64,000 bases of DNA from contig NZ_KK073768.1 of assembly GCF_000582685.1 (NCBI RefSeq), forward strand, positions 3,835,267 through 3,899,266. Direction: 5' to 3'. The notes under the pieces were generated by a model. It was given only the letters and a program-made list of their open reading frames with translations. It ran no database searches and was not told the DNA's origin. Numbering within the stretch: position 1 is the first letter of the stretch; each line of letters starts with the position of its first letter. This document shows positions 60,057 through 64,000 of the stretch, in pieces. The stretch comes from [Scytonema hofmanni] UTEX 2349 (lineage in GTDB: Bacteria > Cyanobacteriota > Cyanobacteriia > Cyanobacteriales > Nostocaceae). Both the position numbers and the translations under genes were made by a program.

Positions 60057-61844
60057 ATGAAATTTCCTAGTATTTTTCCCGCAATTAGACGTTCTTGGTT
60101 ACTTGTAATTCTGATGATTACAGCATTGACAGTTAGCGCTTGTAACCCTGCTAATTTCAAAACCGAAGCCGCTCAGGTGCCGCAACTTGTCATCGCTGTT
60201 TTGGGTGAACCTTCAACTTTTAACCCAGCGCTGAATGAGTCGGCATATAGTGTTTTTGGTTTTATTTATGACTCGTTGATGACAACAAATCCGTTCACCA
60301 CTAAGCTTGAACCTGCTTTAGCTGAGTCTTGGCAAGTTACTGATAATGGACAGCGAATTATAATTACTCTACGACCAGGACTTAAGTGGTCAGATGGTCA
60401 ACCAATGACGGCTGATGATATTGTTTTTACCTACAACGATGTTTACTTAAATCCCAAAGTACCTACCCCGACTAAAGATGCTTTAAAAATTGGTGAAAGC
60501 GGTAAGTTACCAACAGTAAAAAAACTTGATGCTCGCCGAGTAGAATTTAGAGTACCGGAACCGTTTGCTCCTTTTTTAAGATTAGTAGGTGGAATAGAAA
60601 TTTTACCGGCGCATATTTTGCAAAAGTCTACCCAAACCAAGGGATCTGATGGTAATCTTCAGTTTCTCTCAATGTGGACAACAGGAACCAATCTGAAAGA
60701 AATTGTTGGCAACGGTCCCTATGTAATGGAAAGCTATATTCCCAGTCAGCGAGTGATTTTTAAGCGCAATCCTTACTATTGGCGCAAAGATGCTCAAGGT
60801 AAACCTCAACCTTATATTGAGCGAATTGTTTACCAAATTATTGAATCTACTGATAACCAGTTAATTAGTTTTCGTTCTGGGCAATTGGATGATTTGGAAG
60901 TTGCTCCGGAAGGATTTAGTTTGCTGAAGCAAGAAGAAGAACGAGCTAAATTTAAAATATATAACGGTGGACCAGATACAGGTACAACTTTTATTGCTTT
61001 CAACTTAAGCAAAGCTAAAAATGCTCAGGGTCAGCCTTTTGTTGATCCAATTAAATCTCGTTGGTTCAATAAAAAAGAATTTCGGCAAGCCATAGCTTAT
61101 GCTCTTGACCGCGAAACGATGAAAACAAACGCTTTTCGGGGATTGGGTGTATTGCAAAATTCCTTTGTTTATATTAAAAGTCCTTTCTTCTTACCACCTG
61201 AAAAAGGGTTAAAGGTCTACAATCACGATCCAGAAAAAGCGAAGAAATTACTTTTACAAGCAGGCTTCAAATATAACTCGGCAAATCAATTAGTTGATGC
61301 TGAGGGAAATCAAGTACGATTCACTTTGCTAACAAATTCCGAAAGGAAAGTTAGAGGAGATATGGCAACGCAAATTAGACGCGATTTGGCTAACTTAGGC
61401 ATTCGAGTTGATTTGCAAATTCTCAGCTTCAACGCTTATTTGAATAAACTTAAAGATACCCAAAATTGGGATTGTTACCTTGGTGGTTTTGCTGGAGGGG
61501 GAATTGAACCTCATGGTGCTAGCAATATCTGGAGACTTAATGGAGCATCCCATGCATTTAATTTAGGTCCACAACCGGGAAAGTCGGGAATAACTGGTTG
61601 GGAAGCTGCTGACTGGGAAAAGGAAATTGATCGCCTTTATATTAAGGGGTCGCAAGAAGTTGATGAAAACAAACGTAAGGAATATTATTACGAATACCAG
61701 CGTATCGCTTCCGAACAGTTGCCGTTTATTCATTTAGTAGAACGATTGAATTTGCAAGCAGTACGCGATCGCTTTGTCGGTGTGAAGTACACTGCTCTTG
61801 GTGGTCCATTCTGGAACCTCTACGAATTGAAAGTTACTAATTAG
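60057..61844 (+). CDS. ABC transporter substrate-binding lipoprotein, family 5 (peptide/nickel type)
   Basis: 595 residues from the ATG at 60057 (MKFPSIFPAIRRSW), preferred over an ATG at 60012 because it gives a lipoprotein signal: hydrophobic LLVILMITALTV and lipobox VSAC. The mature part is an SBP_bac_5 domain (LAESWQVTDNGQRIIITLRP, LKWSDGQPMTADDIVFTYND, RQAIAYALDRETM, RRDLANLGIRVDLQ). Such proteins bind peptides, nickel complexes or sugars for Opp/Dpp-type transporters. No permease or ATPase genes are adjacent. It starts 20 bp after the PIN-like gene. Confidence 0.93.
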   Translation: MKFPSIFPAIRRSWLLVILMITALTVSACNPANFKTEAAQVPQLVIAVLGEPSTFNPALNESAYSVFGFIYDSLMTTNPFTTKLEPALAESWQVTDNGQRIIITLRPGLKWSDGQPMTADDIVFTYNDVYLNPKVPTPTKDALKIGESGKLPTVKKLDARRVEFRVPEPFAPFLRLVGGIEILPAHILQKSTQTKGSDGNLQFLSMWTTGTNLKEIVGNGPYVMESYIPSQRVIFKRNPYYWRKDAQGKPQPYIERIVYQIIESTDNQLISFRSGQLDDLEVAPEGFSLLKQEEERAKFKIYNGGPDTGTTFIAFNLSKAKNAQGQPFVDPIKSRWFNKKEFRQAIAYALDRETMKTNAFRGLGVLQNSFVYIKSPFFLPPEKGLKVYNHDPEKAKKLLLQAGFKYNSANQLVDAEGNQVRFTLLTNSERKVRGDMATQIRRDLANLGIRVDLQILSFNAYLNKLKDTQNWDCYLGGFAGGGIEPHGASNIWRLNGASHAFNLGPQPGKSGITGWEAADWEKEIDRLYIKGSQEVDENKRKEYYYEYQRIASEQLPFIHLVERLNLQAVRDRFVGVKYTALGGPFWNLYELKVTN

Positions 61845-61845
61845 G

Positions 61846-61938
61846 GAATAGGGCATAGGGCATAGGGAATGGAAATAACATCAATGCCCAATGCCCAATG
61901 CCCAATGCCCAATGCCCAATGCCCAATGCCCAATGCCT
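61846..61938. repeat. Head-to-head heptamer arrays
   Basis: A short GGGCATA array (61846-61872) followed by an eight-copy CCCAATG array (61882-61938), filling the gap between the binding-protein gene and larB. Confidence 0.92.
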
Positions 61939-61946
61939 AATTAACA

Positions 61947-62726
61947 ATGACTGATGAAAAAGATTTGCGATCGCTCTTAGAAAAAGTTGCTCATGGTAAC
62001 GTTACTCCTGATGTAGCGTTAGAGCTATTAAAAAATCTCGCTTATGAGTCTGTTGGTGAATTTGCCAAAATCGACCACCATCGTCAACTGAGAACCGGCT
62101 TCCCAGAGGTGATTTGGGGACCTGGCAAAACTCTAGCTCAAATTACTCAAATTATGGAAGCGATGCGCTTGCGGAACCCGGTAGTGATGGCTACGCGAAT
62201 TGAACCAGAAGTTTACGCTGCGCTTCAAGCAAAAATTCCAGATTTGCGATACTTCGATTTGGCGCGAATTTGTGCGATCGCTCCCCCGACTATTGAACCT
62301 CAGTATTCTGGTAATATTGGTATTCTTTCAGCTGGGACTGCCGATCTACCTGTGGCTGAAGAAGCTGCTGTCACCGCTGAACTTTCTGGTTTTCGCGTAG
62401 AACGCCTTTGGGATGTCGGTGTTGCCGGTATTCACCGCTTGCTGAATAACCGCCATGTCATCGATTCGGCTTCGGTGTTAATTGTCGTAGCGGGGATGGA
62501 AGGCGCTTTACCCAGTGTAGTGGCGGGTTTGGCAGATTGTCCGGTAATTGCCGTTCCCACTAGCATCGGTTACGGTGCAAGTTTTAGCGGGTTAGCGCCC
62601 CTCTTGACAATGCTCAACTCATGTGCTGCTGGAGTTGGGGTAGTAAATATTGATAATGGCTTTGGTGCAGCAGTTTTAGCAGGGCAGATTTTACGGACTG
62701 CGAATAAGTTGAAGTTACCCTCTTAG
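61947..62726 (+). CDS. larB: Nickel-pincer cofactor biosynthesis protein LarB
   Basis: LarB carboxylates and hydrolyses nicotinic acid adenine dinucleotide, the first step to the nickel-pincer cofactor of lactate racemase and its relatives. 259 residues: an N-terminal helical part (LRSLLEKVAHGNVTPDVALE), then the PurE-like domain with PEVIWGPGKTLAQI, GILSAGTADLPVAEEA and SIGYGASFSGLAPLLTMLNS. larC, larE and larA are not in the window. Only about 30 bp separate it from the GMC gene. Confidence 0.93.
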   Translation: MTDEKDLRSLLEKVAHGNVTPDVALELLKNLAYESVGEFAKIDHHRQLRTGFPEVIWGPGKTLAQITQIMEAMRLRNPVVMATRIEPEVYAALQAKIPDLRYFDLARICAIAPPTIEPQYSGNIGILSAGTADLPVAEEAAVTAELSGFRVERLWDVGVAGIHRLLNNRHVIDSASVLIVVAGMEGALPSVVAGLADCPVIAVPTSIGYGASFSGLAPLLTMLNSCAAGVGVVNIDNGFGAAVLAGQILRTANKLKLPS

Positions 62727-62755
62727 GGAACTGTAGGAAGAACAAGGAGTATGTG

Positions 62756-64000
62756 ATGACACAATACGACTATATTATTATTGGTGCAGGTTCGGCAGGC
62801 TGTGTCGTCGCCAATCGTCTCACAGAAGATGCTGAAACAACAGTGTTATTGCTCGAAGCTGGCAACCCAGCTAATAAGCCAGAAATTCAAACCCCACTCG
62901 ACTGGACTAAATTATGGTGTACTGAGGTGGACTGGGCATATTTCACTGAAGAAGAACCCTATATAAATAACCGCAAAATCTATTGTCCGCGTGGGAAAGT
63001 CTTGGGTGGCAGCAGTTCAATTAATGCCATGATTTATATTCGAGGCAACCGCCGCGATTTTGACCAATGGCAAGAGTTAGGCAATCCGGGTTGGAGTTAC
63101 CAAGATGTTTTGCCATACTTCAAGAAATCTGAAAATCAGCAACGCGGAGCATCTCAATTCCACGGTGTCGGTGGAGCGTTGAGCGTTACCGATCCAATTG
63201 CCCCTGCCGTAACATCACAAAGATTTGTAGAAGCAGCTGTTGCAATGGGATATAGTAACAACCCGGACTTCAACGGTGAGCAACAGGAAGGTGCGGGACT
63301 TTATCAGCTGACTATCAAAGATGGTAAGCGACACAGTACTGCTGCTGCATTCCTTTTACCAATTCTCAATCGTCCCAACTTAACAACGACCACAGAAGCG
63401 TTAGTGACTCGGTTGTTGTTTGAGGGAACACGCACTGTTGGGGTCGAATACATGCACGAGGGGAAGACGCACCAAGTCTTTGTGAATCAAGAAGTGATTC
63501 TTAGTGCTGGTGCTTTCGATTCACCAAAATTACTAATGCTCTCCGGAATTGGCTCACCTGAACACCTGCAAGCATTGGGCATTCCCGTAGTTGTTGATTT
63601 GCCAGGTGTCGGTCAAAACCTGCAAGACCACCTTGCTTCCCCAGTCGCACACCAGGCAACTCAAGATTTGCAACCTGCTGTAACTAGTAATATTGCTGAA
63701 GCAGGATTATTTTTACATACCGAGAGCAATTTAGATGCTGCGCCAGATATACAGCTTTTCTTTGGTCCTGTTTTGTGGGCACCTCCTGCTTATGCTCGTC
63801 CTGGTTCGGGATTCGCTAGTACACCCTGTCTGAACCATCCCGAAAGCCGTGGCAGTGTCAGTCTGCGCTCTGCTTCCCCGAACGATTCACCTGTAATCCG
63901 GCTGAACTATCTCCAAAGTGAATCCGATGTGCAGAAGCTGGTTGCAGGAATTAAAATTATCCGTCAGTTGTTCAACTCAAATGCATTTGATGAGTTCCGA
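62756..64000 (+). CDS. GMC-family oxidoreductase (3' end outside window)
   Basis: 415 codons present, still open at the edge. Start ATG at 62756 with AAGGAG upstream. The FAD-binding Rossmann motif DYIIIGAGSAGCVVANRL is at residues 5-22. GMC signatures GKVLGGSSSINAMIYIRGN near 82 and GAFDSPKLLMLSGIG near 255 are present. The C-terminal catalytic His/Asn lies beyond the window. Close to choline/alcohol dehydrogenase-like enzymes; the substrate is not known. Fatty acid photodecarboxylases also belong to this family, but no specific support for that is seen. Confidence 0.92.
   Translation, partial: MTQYDYIIIGAGSAGCVVANRLTEDAETTVLLLEAGNPANKPEIQTPLDWTKLWCTEVDWAYFTEEEPYINNRKIYCPRGKVLGGSSSINAMIYIRGNRRDFDQWQELGNPGWSYQDVLPYFKKSENQQRGASQFHGVGGALSVTDPIAPAVTSQRFVEAAVAMGYSNNPDFNGEQQEGAGLYQLTIKDGKRHSTAAAFLLPILNRPNLTTTTEALVTRLLFEGTRTVGVEYMHEGKTHQVFVNQEVILSAGAFDSPKLLMLSGIGSPEHLQALGIPVVVDLPGVGQNLQDHLASPVAHQATQDLQPAVTSNIAEAGLFLHTESNLDAAPDIQLFFGPVLWAPPAYARPGSGFASTPCLNHPESRGSVSLRSASPNDSPVIRLNYLQSESDVQKLVAGIKIIRQLFNSNAFDEFR

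Overview
This 64 kb window is chromosomal DNA of a cyanobacterium, most probably a filamentous heterocyst-forming (Nostocales-type) species. Support comes from the very frequent GCGATCGC (HIP1) octamers, the many heptanucleotide tandem repeat arrays of the STRR kind known from heterocystous genera, cyanophycin genes (cphB-cphA), a group 2 sigma factor, DpsA, and several cyanobacterial protein families (DUF760, DUF3493, DUF1400, DUF2993, SLH). No rRNA, CRISPR array, prophage or intact transposon was seen. The assignment is inferred from content; no marker gene fixes the genus.

Layout. 0-10 kb: miaA, an intein-containing gyrB, ackA, tal, pyk and an E. coli-type gap1 (central carbon metabolism, mostly on the minus strand). 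10-20.7 kb: a decayed IS200/IS605-like end, a Pro/Thr-repeat peptidoglycan-binding protein, a membrane protein, then the translation/transcription operon rimP-nusA-ylxR-infB with a membrane protein and a 59-residue ORF behind it. 20.7-32 kb: DUF1400, beta-helix/SLH surface protein, DUF3493, tRNA-Thr(CGT), a MutT-like Nudix, DUF760, sigma factor, carB, dpsA. 32-37 kb: a thioredoxin-like ferredoxin and phnDCE. 37-44 kb is the accessory part: a P-loop NTPase with a highly homogeneous TPR array, a nested inverted-repeat element, a 21-bp tandem array, and an AurF-type diiron oxygenase next to a class I glutamine amidotransferase. 44-53 kb: ridA, Nudix, malQ, rodZ-like, an rsuA/rluB-type pseudouridine synthase, DUF2993, cdsA, cbiT, a Ser/Thr kinase, tatA. 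53-64 kb: cphA/cphB, trmD, ispF, a predicted PD-(D/E)XK/PIN-like gene pair, an oligopeptide-type binding lipoprotein, larB and the 5' part of a GMC oxidoreductase that runs off the window.

The most unusual material is the repeat landscape and its entry into genes. At least eight hairpins share GTAGAGACG...CGTCTCTAC-type ends while their inner arms differ yet still pair; several share a conserved AT-rich flank as well. Four palindromes of a C/G-rich miniature family, head-to-head heptamer arrays, and a 398-bp nested element are also present. Heptamer-like DNA is translated inside the GyrB intein and as a linker in the ferredoxin. The gene-level candidates for new biology are the AurF-like/amidotransferase pair, the NTPase-TPR protein and the nuclease-like pair. 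None of these can be shown to be a new system from sequence alone.
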